From contig NZ_JAGIAM010000001.1 in NCBI RefSeq assembly GCF_017744835.1, forward strand, positions 992,001-1,056,000: 64,000 nt of DNA, written 5' to 3'. Origin of the DNA: Sphingomonas sp. (GTDB taxonomy: Bacteria; Pseudomonadota; Alphaproteobacteria; Sphingomonadales; Sphingomonadaceae). Shown here one piece after another: positions 8,441-17,416 of the stretch; the stretch's first letter is position 1; the number at the start of each line of letters is the position of its first letter. The notes under the pieces were generated by a model that was given only the letters and a program-made list of their open reading frames with translations, did not search any database and was not told where the DNA came from. Position numbers and translations under genes: made by a program.

Positions 8441-9570
8441 GCGAGGGCGGCGAGAAGACCGAAGCCCCGACACCGCGGCGCAAGCAAAAGGCCGCGGAAG
8501 AAGGCCAGCTCCTCAAATCGCGCGACCTCTCGACGGCGCTGGTCGTGCTCGCCGGCTGCGCCTGGATGGCGATGCTCGGCCCATCGCTGCTCGCCGCCTG
8601 CCGCGACGTGATGACGACGAGCTTCTCCTTCGGCCGTGCCGACGTCGAGCATTTCGAGCCGCTGCGCCCGATCGTATCGGCGGGATGGAAGCTTGTGCCT
8701 TCGCTCGCCGGGCTGTTCGCCGTCAGCATCGCCGCCGCGCTGCTCAGCCAGGCCGGGCTCGGCGCGCTCAAGTGGAACAACAAGCTGTTCCAGCCCAAGG
8801 CGTCGCGAATCAATCCGGCCTCGGGGCTCAAGCGCATTTTCGGTCCCACCGGCTGGATCGAGCTGGGCAAGTCGCTGCTCAAGGTGCTGCTGCTCGGCGC
8901 GGTCGGCGCCTGGATGCTGCGTTCGATCACCACCCAGTCGCTCGGCCTCGTCGCTTCCAATCTCCCCGGGGCCGTGAGCGCGCTCGGCGGGCAGTTCGTG
9001 ACTTTGCTCTTCGTCATGGCGGGCGGATTGCTGCTGATCGCGGGCGTCGACGTGCCGATCCAGATCCTCCGCCACCTCAGCCAGCTCCGCATGAGCAAGC
9101 AGGAGATCAAGGACGAGCACAAGGAGAGCGAAGGCTCGCCCGAGAACAAGGCCGCCCAGCGGCGGCGGCAGCACGAGATATTGAAGGGCGGCTTCCGCAA
9201 GTCGGTCGCCACTGCGCATGTCGTGCTCACCAACCCGACCCATTTCGCAGTGGCGCTGCGCTATGCCCAGGGCCGCGACCAGGTGCCCGTGGTGGTCGCC
9301 AGGGGACGCGGCGCGACGGCGCTGGCGATCCGCGAGCTTGCCGGCGAGCTCGACGTGCCGGTGCTCGAATATCCGCAGCTCGCCCGCGCGGTCTATTACA
9401 CCAGCCGCGAAGGCCAGGAGATTCGCGACGACCTCTATCTGGCGATCGCGACCGTGCTCGCCTTCGTCTTCGGCGTGAACAGCAAGGCGGGTGGCAGCCA
9501 GCCGCCGGTCAGCGTGCCGCCGAGCGCGCTTTTCGACGAGAACGGCAAGAAAGTGGCGCGTCCGGCCTAA
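8437..9570 (+). CDS. flhB: Flagellar export switch protein FlhB
   Basis: FlhB switches the export apparatus from rod/hook to filament substrates. The 377-residue protein has a basic N-terminus with TEAPTPRRKQKAAEEGQ and four membrane segments (about 30-205). The cytoplasmic domain carries the self-cleaving NPTH motif at residues 266-269, followed by HFAVALRY. All features needed for autocleavage are present. A 42-base gap follows before fliD. Confidence 0.97.
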   Translation: MSEGGEKTEAPTPRRKQKAAEEGQLLKSRDLSTALVVLAGCAWMAMLGPSLLAACRDVMTTSFSFGRADVEHFEPLRPIVSAGWKLVPSLAGLFAVSIAAALLSQAGLGALKWNNKLFQPKASRINPASGLKRIFGPTGWIELGKSLLKVLLLGAVGAWMLRSITTQSLGLVASNLPGAVSALGGQFVTLLFVMAGGLLLIAGVDVPIQILRHLSQLRMSKQEIKDEHKESEGSPENKAAQRRRQHEILKGGFRKSVATAHVVLTNPTHFAVALRYAQGRDQVPVVVARGRGATALAIRELAGELDVPVLEYPQLARAVYYTSREGQEIRDDLYLAIATVLAFVFGVNSKAGGSQPPVSVPPSALFDENGKKVARPA

Positions 9571-9612
9571 AGTCCCGGCCCTCGCGGCCGCTTATCGGAA
9601 CGGGGGTTTTGC

Positions 9613-11043
9613 ATGGCCATCGAATCGATCGCGAAGACGCTGGGGACCGGGTCCGGAATCGACATCAGCGCGCTGGTCGGCCAGCTCGTCGATGCCAGTT
9701 TCGCCAATCGCAATGCCGCGATCACAGCGCGGCAAGAGACGCTCACCGCACAGATCTCCAAGGCGGGCGAGCTCAAGAGCGGCATCTCGGACTTCGCGAC
9801 GGCGCTGGCGCAGCTCACTGCGGGCGGAACCCTCGCGACCCAGCCGACCAGCTCCAACCCGGGCATCGTCAAGGCGACGCGGATGGCGGGCGCCAGCCTG
9901 GCCCAGGTCAGCGCCAGCGTCGAAGTGCGCCAGCTCGCCCAGGGTCAGGTCGCGAGCACCAATGCCTTCGCAAACGGCGCCTCCGCCCCGGTCGCCACCG
10001 GCACGCTCACGCTTGGTTTCGGCACCGCCACGGTCGCGAACGGCGCGATGACCGGCTTCACCGCCGGCCCCGCCGCGCCCGTCACCATCACGATCGATTC
10101 GAGCAACAACACGCTCCAGGGCGTGGCCGACGCGATCAACGCTGCCAAGGCCGGCGTGACCGCGTCGATCATCACCGACGGCAGCGGCGCACGCCTCGTG
10201 CTCAAGGGCAACACGGGTGCGTCCCAGGCTTTCGAGCTGACCGGCAGCGCGGGCCTCGAGAGCCTGAACATCGGTCGCGCCGCCACCGGATCGACGATCA
10301 ACGTCGCCGCGCAGAACGCGCTCGTTGCGCTCGACGGCGTCGAGGTCGGCTATCCGGTCAACACCATCTCGGGGCTGATCCCGGGCGTGCGGCTCGAGCT
10401 GGCAAGCGCGGCGCCGGGCACCAGGGTGTCGATCGGCACCGCGCGCCCGACCGCCGAGATCCAGGATGCGGTCACCAATTTCGTCGACGCCTACAACCAG
10501 GTCTACAAGCTGGCGAAGGATGCCGTTGATCCGGTCTCCGGCCCGCTGCGCGGCGACCCCGCCGCCAAGGACCTGCTGCGCCAGCTCAAGGGGCTGACGC
10601 TCACCAAGCTGCTCCCGACCGCGCCCACCGGCACGCCTGCGGCGCTCGCCGACATCGGCGTCGCCACCCAGCGCGACGGCACGCTGCGCGTCGATACCGC
10701 GCGGCTGTCCAAGGTGCTCAACGACTATCCCGACCAGCTAGAAGCCATGTTCGCGGCCGGCGCGGGGATCACCGCCGCGCTCGGCAAGATCTCGGACAGC
10801 GCGACGGGCAAGACCTCTGCGCTGGGCTCGGGCGAGGCGACGGGGCTCGCAGCCAGCCTGCTCAACTATGGCAAGGCGCAGTCCAAGGTCGCGCTCGACA
10901 AGGAAGACGTGCTCGCCGACACCGAGCGGGTCCGCACGCGCATGACGCAGCAATTCGCAGCGATGGACGCGCGGGTCGCGGCGTACAAATCGACTCAGGG
11001 CTTCCTGCAGCAGCAGATCGACGCCTGGAACGCCCGGGACTGA
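9613..11043 (+). CDS. fliD: Flagellar filament cap protein FliD (HAP2)
   Basis: FliD caps the growing filament and helps flagellin fold at the tip. The 476-residue protein has the N-terminal D0/D1 signature (IAKTLGTGSGIDISALVGQL) and a flagellin-like beta-rich centre with a hook_IN-type segment. The C-terminal FliD domain ends in a coiled region (MTQQFAAMDARVAAYKSTQG). Secreted flagellar proteins lack a cleaved signal, and none is seen. fliS starts 4 bases after the stop. Confidence 0.95.
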   Translation: MAIESIAKTLGTGSGIDISALVGQLVDASFANRNAAITARQETLTAQISKAGELKSGISDFATALAQLTAGGTLATQPTSSNPGIVKATRMAGASLAQVSASVEVRQLAQGQVASTNAFANGASAPVATGTLTLGFGTATVANGAMTGFTAGPAAPVTITIDSSNNTLQGVADAINAAKAGVTASIITDGSGARLVLKGNTGASQAFELTGSAGLESLNIGRAATGSTINVAAQNALVALDGVEVGYPVNTISGLIPGVRLELASAAPGTRVSIGTARPTAEIQDAVTNFVDAYNQVYKLAKDAVDPVSGPLRGDPAAKDLLRQLKGLTLTKLLPTAPTGTPAALADIGVATQRDGTLRVDTARLSKVLNDYPDQLEAMFAAGAGITAALGKISDSATGKTSALGSGEATGLAASLLNYGKAQSKVALDKEDVLADTERVRTRMTQQFAAMDARVAAYKSTQGFLQQQIDAWNARD

Positions 11044-11047
11044 CGTC

Positions 11048-11446
11048 ATGACGCGCTATGCAACCGCGCTCGCGGCCGACCCTGCCAACACCTATCGCCA
11101 GATCGACCTCGCCGGCCGTACCGCGGGTGCCGATCCGCACCGGCTTGTCGCGCTGCTCTACGAAGAGGGCTCCGCGGCGCTGCGCACGGCGGCCCATGCG
11201 ATCGAGACGCGGGGCTTCGCGGTCAAGAGCGAGCGCGTCGCGCGCGCGACTGCGATCCTGTTTGCGCTCGAGGCCGGGCTCGATTTCGATCGCGGCGGCG
11301 ACGTCGCGCGCACGCTGGCGACCTTCTATCACGGGCTGCGCCAGCAGATTCTCGCCGCCAGCCTCGGCAGCGACCCCGGGCCCTTTCGAGACGCGGCGCA
11401 AAGCCTCGACGAAATCGCCGCCGCCTGGGCGAGCGTGCGGGATTAG
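11048..11446 (+). CDS. fliS: Flagellin export chaperone FliS
   Basis: FliS binds the flagellin C-terminus in the cytosol and keeps it unpolymerised until export. The 132-residue helical protein matches in size and has the expected N-terminal pattern (TYRQIDLAGRTAGADPHRLV followed by ALLYEEG). A long stretch covers the usual five-helix bundle. It is the last gene of the operon; no fliT-like gene follows before the opposite-strand CoA-transferase gene. Confidence 0.88.
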   Translation: MTRYATALAADPANTYRQIDLAGRTAGADPHRLVALLYEEGSAALRTAAHAIETRGFAVKSERVARATAILFALEAGLDFDRGGDVARTLATFYHGLRQQILAASLGSDPGPFRDAAQSLDEIAAAWASVRD

Positions 11447-11461
11447 GACGGACGGTCACCA

Positions 11462-11485
11462 CCCCTCCCCGTGAGCAGGGAGGGG
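11462..11485. terminator. GC-rich hairpin between convergent genes (possible bidirectional terminator)
   Basis: An 8-base stem CCCCTCCC / GGGAGGGG with an 8-base loop sits between the end of fliS and the end of the opposite-strand CoA-transferase gene. No T-run follows, so intrinsic termination is not certain. The same pyrimidine/purine hairpin type recurs at several other gene borders in this window. Confidence 0.45.
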
Positions 11486-11512
11486 AGCGCGTCAGGCTAA
11501 ATGTTGATGGGC

Positions 11513-12592
11513 CTAGCCCCAGCGCCCCAGCACTTGCTCCACCGTCTCGAACAGGCCCTCGTCCCCCGCCTTGGCCGGCGTGGCCGAGAAGCGCGGCGCC
11601 GGGGCGGGCTGGGCCGCGCCTCCGCTTTCGACGAAAGTGCCGCGCGCGCGGTTGTGCGGATGGAGCGGCGCCTCGGTGAGCGACATTACCGGCGTCACGC
11701 ACGCCGTCCCCGCCGCGAAGATCGCCGCCCATTCGTCGCGCGTCCGGGTCGCAAAGGCCTCGGACAGCACCGTGGTCAGCGCGGCCCAGCGGCTGCGGTG
11801 ATAGGGATTGTAGCGCCGGGGATCGATGCCCAGGCCTTCGCACAGCGCGTGGAACGCCTGGGGCTCGATCGCTCCGACTGCGACATGCCGGCCGTCGGCG
11901 CACGCATAGCAGCGATAGAAGGGCGCGCCGCCGTCGATCATGTTGGTCGCGCGCGCGTCGGTCCAGCGTCCGCCCTCGTGCAGCGCGTAATAGAGCGTCA
12001 TCAGCGAGGCGAGCCCGTCTGTCTGCGCCGCCTCCACCACCTGGCCCCGCCCGGTCGCCTGGGCCGACAGGATCGCCGCGACCATGCCGAGCGCGAGGTA
12101 GAGCGCGCCCGCGGCATATTCGCCGAGCAGGTTGAGCGGCGGCACCGGCGTCGCGGCGGGGCCGATCGCATGGAGCGCGCCCGACAGTGCCAGATGGTTG
12201 ATGTCGTTGCCGGTGGTCCCCGCCAGCGGCCCCTCGCGCCCCCAGCCGCTCGCCCGGCCATAGGCGAGCCGCGGATTGAGCGCGAGGCAGCGCGCCGGAT
12301 CGAGCCCGAGCTCCTCGGCCACGCCGGGGCGGAAGCCCTCGACCACGCCGTCGGCCTGGGCGATCAGCGCCAGCGCCTGCTCGCGCTCGGCGACGCGGCT
12401 GAGATCGAGCTCGATCACCGTGCGGCCGCGGTAGAGCGGCTGGGCGATTCGCTCGTCGCCGCCCGGTCGCGGGATGCGCACCACGTCGCAGCCCATGTCA
12501 GCGAGCAGCATGCAGGCGAAGGGAATCGCGCCCGGCGCGTCGAGCTCGACGATCCGAACCCCCGCCAGCGGCCCGTGCCTCGCTTCCACCAT
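11513..12592 (-). CDS. CaiB/BaiF family CoA-transferase or alpha-methylacyl-CoA racemase homologue with altered active site
   Basis: The 359-residue protein aligns by eye with alpha-methylacyl-CoA racemases of the CoA-transferase family III fold. It has GPLAGVRIVEL at the N-terminus, DVVRIPRPG, NMIDGGAPFYRCY and VAVGAIEPQ. The racemase catalytic residues of the mycobacterial enzyme are His126, Asp156 and Glu241. The equivalent places here read TGND (Asn129) and LLGEY (Glu158), while the Glu of GAIEPQ (Glu243) is kept. Racemase activity is therefore doubtful, and a CoA-transferase or other acyl-CoA role is possible. The gene is convergent with fliS and divergent from the FMN reductase gene. 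Confidence 0.85.
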   Translation of the reverse strand: MVEARHGPLAGVRIVELDAPGAIPFACMLLADMGCDVVRIPRPGGDERIAQPLYRGRTVIELDLSRVAEREQALALIAQADGVVEGFRPGVAEELGLDPARCLALNPRLAYGRASGWGREGPLAGTTGNDINHLALSGALHAIGPAATPVPPLNLLGEYAAGALYLALGMVAAILSAQATGRGQVVEAAQTDGLASLMTLYYALHEGGRWTDARATNMIDGGAPFYRCYACADGRHVAVGAIEPQAFHALCEGLGIDPRRYNPYHRSRWAALTTVLSEAFATRTRDEWAAIFAAGTACVTPVMSLTEAPLHPHNRARGTFVESGGAAQPAPAPRFSATPAKAGDEGLFETVEQVLGRWG

Positions 12593-12692
12593 CGCGGTCC
12601 CCCTGCAGCGTGCGCGCCGAGCATAGCGGCGCGCACGAACGCGTCACGCGCCATGCTGGCATCCGCGCGCGCTTTGGGCTAGCGCCTCCGCG

Positions 12693-13229
12693 ATGCCTGC
12701 ACCTCATGTCGTCGCCCTTGGTGGAACTCTGCGGCCCGAATCGGCGACCGGAAAGCTGCTCGCCGCGGCGCTGGCCAAGGCCGAGGCGCGCGGCGCCCGC
12801 ACGACGCTGCTCACCGGCGAGGACATCGCCTTCCCGCATTACGAGCCCGATATCGCTGCGAACAATCCGGCGGTCGCGCGCTATCTCGCCGCGCTGCGCA
12901 CCGCCGACGCCGTGATCGTCGGCTCGCCGGGCTATCACGGCACGCTTTCCGGCCTGGTCAAGACGGCGCTCGACTATGTCGAGCAGCTGCGCACCGACGA
13001 GCGCGTCTATTTCGACGGCGTCCCCGTCGGTCTGATCGCAACCGCGGGCGGTTGGCAGGCGGCGGTCTCGACGCTGCACGCGCTGCGCACCATCACCCAT
13101 TCGCTGCGCGGCTGGCCCACGCCGATGGGGCTCGCGATCAACGTCGCCGAGCCGGGCGACTGCATCGATCGCTGCAGCGGCCAGATGGACGTGATGGTCG
13201 GCCAGCTGCTCGACTTCCTGAAGCGCTGA
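12693..13229 (+). CDS. NADPH-dependent FMN reductase family protein
   Basis: The 178-residue flavodoxin-like protein has the phosphate-binding start GTLRPESATGKL (residues 10-21) and the family signature GSPGYHGTLSGLVKTALDY (about 75-93). Both are typical of SsuE/MsuE-type flavin reductases that supply reduced FMN to monooxygenases. No partner monooxygenase is adjacent, so the physiological electron acceptor is unknown. It lies divergent from the CoA-transferase gene across a 100-base spacer and is followed by two GC-rich inverted repeats. Confidence 0.85.
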   Translation: MPAPHVVALGGTLRPESATGKLLAAALAKAEARGARTTLLTGEDIAFPHYEPDIAANNPAVARYLAALRTADAVIVGSPGYHGTLSGLVKTALDYVEQLRTDERVYFDGVPVGLIATAGGWQAAVSTLHALRTITHSLRGWPTPMGLAINVAEPGDCIDRCSGQMDVMVGQLLDFLKR

Positions 13230-13230
13230 C

Positions 13231-13267
13231 GGCGCACGATCGTTGCGCCGGAGCAACGGCGCCGTTG
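13231..13267 (+). terminator. Tandem hairpins after the FMN reductase gene
   Basis: Two inverted repeats follow the stop codon directly. The first is GGCGCA/TGCGCC with a 7-base loop (13231-13249), the second a perfect 14-base palindrome CAACGGCGCCGTTG (13254-13267). There is no T-rich tail. They may slow or end transcription before the beta-lactamase-like gene, or serve as an operator for it. Confidence 0.35.
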
Positions 13268-13418
13268 GCGCGTTCTATCTCGTGGAAGAGCCGGCTTTGT
13301 TTCGTGGACGTTCACGGTTCGTCGCTGTAGCCACCGCGTTCGTCGCATACGGGACTCGCCGGACTTTGCTATCCGACGCCTCGGGCGCATGTTGAATCCT
13401 AGGCAAGGGGCTGCAAAC

Positions 13419-14603
13419 GTGAAGAAATTCCTGGGGTTCTCATCGCTGGAGCGGGCGCTGACGGTGGCGGGGCTTGGCCCTGCGATCCTGCTCGGCTGTT
13501 CGGTCACGCAGAGCGCCCAGCTCGCCGCCTATCTCCCCGCGCCCAGCTACCGCGTACTGATGCCGATCCCGGCCGCCGCCGCGGCGCCCCAGCCGACTGC
13601 GCCGGCGCCGCGCGAACTGGTCGATGCGCTCGCCGCGCTGACCGGCGATTTCAGCGGGATCGTCGGCGTCGCGGTGACCAGTGTCGATGACGGCTGGGTC
13701 GCCGCCAGCGGCACCGCGATGCGCCGCCTGCCGCAGCAGAGCGTCAGCAAGCTCTGGGTCACGATGACCGTACTCGATCAGGTCGACCAGGGCCGCATCC
13801 GGCTCGACGACCCAATCACCGTCACCAAGAACGATCTGACGCTGTTCCACCAGCCGATCGCGGCGCTGGCGGTGCGCGAGGGCGGCTATACCACCACGGT
13901 CGGCGAGCTCATGAAGCGCGCGATGCAGATGAGCGACAACACCTGCAACGACAAGCTGCTGCGCCTCGTCGGCGGCCCGCAGGCGGTGCGCGAGTTCATC
14001 GCACGCAAGCAGCTCGGCGCGATCGGCTTCGGCCCCGGCGAGAAGCTCCTCCAGGCGGGCACCGCGGGGCTCGAGTGGCGCCCCGAATATTCGATGGGCA
14101 ATGCCTTCGCCCAGGCCCGCGCGCGGCTCTCGCCCGCGGTGCGGCGCGCGGCGTTCGACGCCTATGTCGCCAGCCCGCCCGACGGCGCGGCGCCCCAGGC
14201 GATCTCGATGGCGCTCGCCCGTCTCAAGCGCGGCGAGATTCTCTCCGCTTCGTCCACCGACTGGCTGCTGCGCACCATGGCGGGCGCGCGCACTGGCCGC
14301 GCGCGCATTCATGGCGGCGTGCCGGCGGGCTGGGAATATGGCCACAAGACCGGCACCGGCCAGGATTATCTGAGCCGCACCGCCGGCTTCAACGACGTCG
14401 GCATCCTCACCGCGCCCGACGGCCGCTCCTATGCGGTTGCCGTGATGATCGGCGACACCACCCGGCCGATCCGCGAGCGCCAGCTGCTGATGCAGGCGGT
14501 AGCGCGCACTGTGGTCGCGCACCATGAGCAGCTCCGCTTCGCCCAGCAGCAGGCGCCGCAGCTGCAGCCGCAGCCGATCGCGCACGCCCAGGCGCTGAAT
14601 TGA
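13419..14603 (+). CDS. Class A beta-lactamase-like serine hydrolase, predicted lipoprotein
   Basis: The protein has the class A order of motifs: Ser-x-x-Lys as SVSK (Ser108-Lys111), SDN (172-174) and KTG (310-312). Compared with ordinary ~290-residue enzymes it is long (394 residues), with an N-terminal export signal ending in a lipobox-like ILLGC (Cys27), a Pro/Ala-rich linker and a Gln-rich tail. A clear ExxLN omega-loop motif (Glu166) is not found, so hydrolysis of beta-lactams is uncertain; a peptidase-like role is possible. I chose GTG at 13419, with AAGGGG about 8 bases upstream, over ATG at 13389. It stands alone upstream of polA. Confidence 0.8.
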   Translation: MKKFLGFSSLERALTVAGLGPAILLGCSVTQSAQLAAYLPAPSYRVLMPIPAAAAAPQPTAPAPRELVDALAALTGDFSGIVGVAVTSVDDGWVAASGTAMRRLPQQSVSKLWVTMTVLDQVDQGRIRLDDPITVTKNDLTLFHQPIAALAVREGGYTTTVGELMKRAMQMSDNTCNDKLLRLVGGPQAVREFIARKQLGAIGFGPGEKLLQAGTAGLEWRPEYSMGNAFAQARARLSPAVRRAAFDAYVASPPDGAAPQAISMALARLKRGEILSASSTDWLLRTMAGARTGRARIHGGVPAGWEYGHKTGTGQDYLSRTAGFNDVGILTAPDGRSYAVAVMIGDTTRPIRERQLLMQAVARTVVAHHEQLRFAQQQAPQLQPQPIAHAQALN

Positions 14604-14659
14604 TCGCCGGCAACGCCTGAGGGCTTTGTTCCGCCGGGCGGCTCGGCTATCCCGGCGCG

Positions 14660-17416
14660 ATGCCTCATCTCTACCTCGTCGACGGCTCGAGCTACATCTT
14701 CCGCGCCTATCACCGGCTGCCGCCGCTCACCAACAAGCATGGCGAGCCGGTGGGCGCGGTCTATGGCTATACGACGATGCTGTGGAAGCTCGCCGACGAG
14801 CTCAACAAGGCCGATGGCCCCACTCATCTCGCAGTGATCCTCGACAAGAGCGAGCACACCTTCCGCAACGATCTCTACGACCAGTACAAGGCCCACCGCC
14901 CGCCTGCGCCCGAGGACCTCGTCCCCCAGTTCCCGATGATCCGCGACGCCACCCGCGCCTTCTCGCTGCCGTGCATCGAGGAGCTGGGCTGGGAGGCGGA
15001 CGACCTGATCGCCAGCTACACCAAGGCCGCGCTCGCGCAGGGCTGGTCGGTCACCATCGTCAGCTCCGACAAGGATCTGATGCAGCTGATGACCGATCCG
15101 TCGGTCGACATGCTCGACACGATGAACAATCGCCGCCTCGGCCCCGACGACACCTTCCAGAAGTTCGGCGTCGGGCCCGAGAAACTCGGCGAAGTGCTCG
15201 CGCTGATGGGCGACAGCGTCGACAATGTGCCGGGCGTCCCAGGCGTCGGCCCCAAGACCGCGGCCAAGCTCATCCTCGAGCATGGCGATGTCGAGGCGGT
15301 GCTCGCCGCCGCGCCGTCGATGAAGCCCGGCAAGCTGCGCGACAACCTGATCGAACATGCCGACATGGCGCGGCTTTCGCGGAAACTGGTCGAGCTCAAT
15401 TGCGACGTGCCGCTCCCCGATCCGCTCGAATCGCTCGAGCTCCAGGGCATTCCGGAGGCGCCGCTGCGCGCCTTCCTCGAGCATCACGGCTTCCGCACCC
15501 TGCTCAACCGCCTCGCCGCGGTCGCCGATGCGCCGGTCGAGACGCACGAGGCGCCGGGGCTGGAGGAAGACCCGCCCTGCAACCACGACGGCTATGAGAC
15601 GGTGGTCACCGAGGAAGCGCTCGACCGCTGGATCGCCGATGCGACGGCGCAGGGCTGGGTGGCGCTCGATACCGAAACCACCGAGCTCGACGCGATGCGC
15701 GCCGGCCTGTGCGGCGTCAGCCTCGCGCTGGCGCCCAACAAGGCCTGCTACATTCCCCTGGCGCATATCGGCAGCGACATGTTCGCCGAGAAGCCGGTCC
15801 AGCTCGACGCCGATGTCGTCCTTTCGCGGCTGAAGCCGCTGCTCGAGGACCCCGCCGTCCTCAAGATCGGCCACAACCTCAAATACGACCTGATCGTCCT
15901 CGCGCGCCGCGGCATCCACGTCGCGCCCTATGACGACACGATCGTGATGAGCTTCGATCTGGACGCGGGTCTCCACGGCCACGGCATGGACGAGCTCGCC
16001 GCGACGCACCTCTCGCACTCGTGCATCGCGTTCAAGGAGGTGGTCGGCACCGGCAAGAAGCAGCTCGGCTTCCACCAGGTCGATCTGCGCTCGGCCACGC
16101 GCTACGCCGCCGAGGACGCCGATGTGACGCTCCGCCTGTGGCGCCGCTTCAAGCCGCGGCTCGCCTATGAGAGCGTCACGCGCGTCTATGAGATGGTCGA
16201 TCGCCCGCTCGTCTCGGTGATTGCAGGCATGGAGCGCCACGGCGTGAAGGTCGACGCGGGCGTGCTCGCGCGGCTGTCGGACGATTTCTCGAAGCAGATC
16301 GCCGCGCTGGAGGAGGAGATCCACGGCATCGCCGGCTTCAAGTTCACCATCGGCAGCCCCAAGCAGCTTGGCGACGTGCTGTTCGAGGGCATGGGGATCA
16401 AAGGCGGGCGCAAGGGCAAGTCGGGCGTCTATTCGACCGACGTCAACGAGCTCGAGCGCATCGCCGCGGACAAGGATTCGCCCGGCCGGGTGATGGCCGC
16501 AAAGGTGCTCGACTGGCGGCAGCTCACCAAGCTCAAGTCGACCTACACCGACGCGCTGCAGGCACAGATCAACCCCGAGACCGGGCGCGTCCACACCAGC
16601 TACAGCCTCACCGGCGCGCAGACCGGGCGGCTCTCGTCGACCGATCCCAACCTCCAGAACATCCCGATCCGGACCGAGGTCGGCCGCCAGATCCGCGATG
16701 CGTTCGTCGCCGAGCCGGGCAACGTCATCCTCGCCGCCGACTATTCGCAGATCGAGCTGCGCCTCGCCGCGCACATCGCCGACGTGCCGGCGCTGCGCGA
16801 CGCCTTCGCGCGCGGCGACGACATCCACAACATGACTGCGATGGAGCTGTTCGGCGAAGTCAATCGCGACACGCGCGGGCGCGCCAAGACGATCAACTTC
16901 GCGATCCTCTACGGCATCTCGCGCTGGGGCCTCGCCGGCCGGCTCGACGTCACGCCCGACGAGGCGCAGGCGATGATCAACCGCTATTTCGAGCGCTTCC
17001 CCGGCATCAACCGCTACATCGCCGACACGCTCAACGAAGCCAAGGCGCGCGGCTACACGACGACCTTGTTCGGTCGGAAGACGCATTTCCCGCGGATCAA
17101 GGCGGCCAATCCCAACGAGCGCGCCGGTAGCGAGCGCGCCGCGATCAATGCACCGATCCAGGGCACCAGCGCCGACATCATCAAGCGCGCCATGGCCCGC
17201 ATGGGTCCCGCGCTCGCCGAGGCCGGGCTGCCCAACGTCCGCATGCTGATGCAGGTGCACGACGAGCTCGTCTTCGAGCTGCCGGAAGGCGACGTGGAGA
17301 AAGCCAGGCCGATCATCGCGCACGTCATGGCCACTGCCGCCGAGCCGGCGATCAAGCTCACGGTCCCGCTCGGCGTCGAGATCGGCGTAGGCCCGAGCTG
17401 GGGCGCGGCGCATTGA
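14660..17416 (+). CDS. polA: DNA polymerase I
   Basis: PolA fills gaps and removes RNA primers in replication and repair. The 918-residue protein has all three domains. The 5'-nuclease (about 1-290) starts with LYLVDGSSYIFRAYHRLPPL. The 3'-5' exonuclease has the DTE metal motif at about 337-339 and NLKYDLIVL. The polymerase domain has DYSQIELRLAAH near 694, TINFAILYGIS, and the motif C VHDE near 866. Proofreading residues look intact. The next gene begins on a TTG that overlaps the polA stop. Confidence 0.98.
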   Translation: MPHLYLVDGSSYIFRAYHRLPPLTNKHGEPVGAVYGYTTMLWKLADELNKADGPTHLAVILDKSEHTFRNDLYDQYKAHRPPAPEDLVPQFPMIRDATRAFSLPCIEELGWEADDLIASYTKAALAQGWSVTIVSSDKDLMQLMTDPSVDMLDTMNNRRLGPDDTFQKFGVGPEKLGEVLALMGDSVDNVPGVPGVGPKTAAKLILEHGDVEAVLAAAPSMKPGKLRDNLIEHADMARLSRKLVELNCDVPLPDPLESLELQGIPEAPLRAFLEHHGFRTLLNRLAAVADAPVETHEAPGLEEDPPCNHDGYETVVTEEALDRWIADATAQGWVALDTETTELDAMRAGLCGVSLALAPNKACYIPLAHIGSDMFAEKPVQLDADVVLSRLKPLLEDPAVLKIGHNLKYDLIVLARRGIHVAPYDDTIVMSFDLDAGLHGHGMDELAATHLSHSCIAFKEVVGTGKKQLGFHQVDLRSATRYAAEDADVTLRLWRRFKPRLAYESVTRVYEMVDRPLVSVIAGMERHGVKVDAGVLARLSDDFSKQIAALEEEIHGIAGFKFTIGSPKQLGDVLFEGMGIKGGRKGKSGVYSTDVNELERIAADKDSPGRVMAAKVLDWRQLTKLKSTYTDALQAQINPETGRVHTSYSLTGAQTGRLSSTDPNLQNIPIRTEVGRQIRDAFVAEPGNVILAADYSQIELRLAAHIADVPALRDAFARGDDIHNMTAMELFGEVNRDTRGRAKTINFAILYGISRWGLAGRLDVTPDEAQAMINRYFERFPGINRYIADTLNEAKARGYTTTLFGRKTHFPRIKAANPNERAGSERAAINAPIQGTSADIIKRAMARMGPALAEAGLPNVRMLMQVHDELVFELPEGDVEKARPIIAHVMATAAEPAIKLTVPLGVEIGVGPSWGAAH

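Noticed and set aside
14429..17413. Very long open frame antisense to polA
   Set aside because: It is a shadow caused by GC-rich codon use. The plus-strand frame encodes a complete DNA polymerase I, and the antisense product shows no family features.
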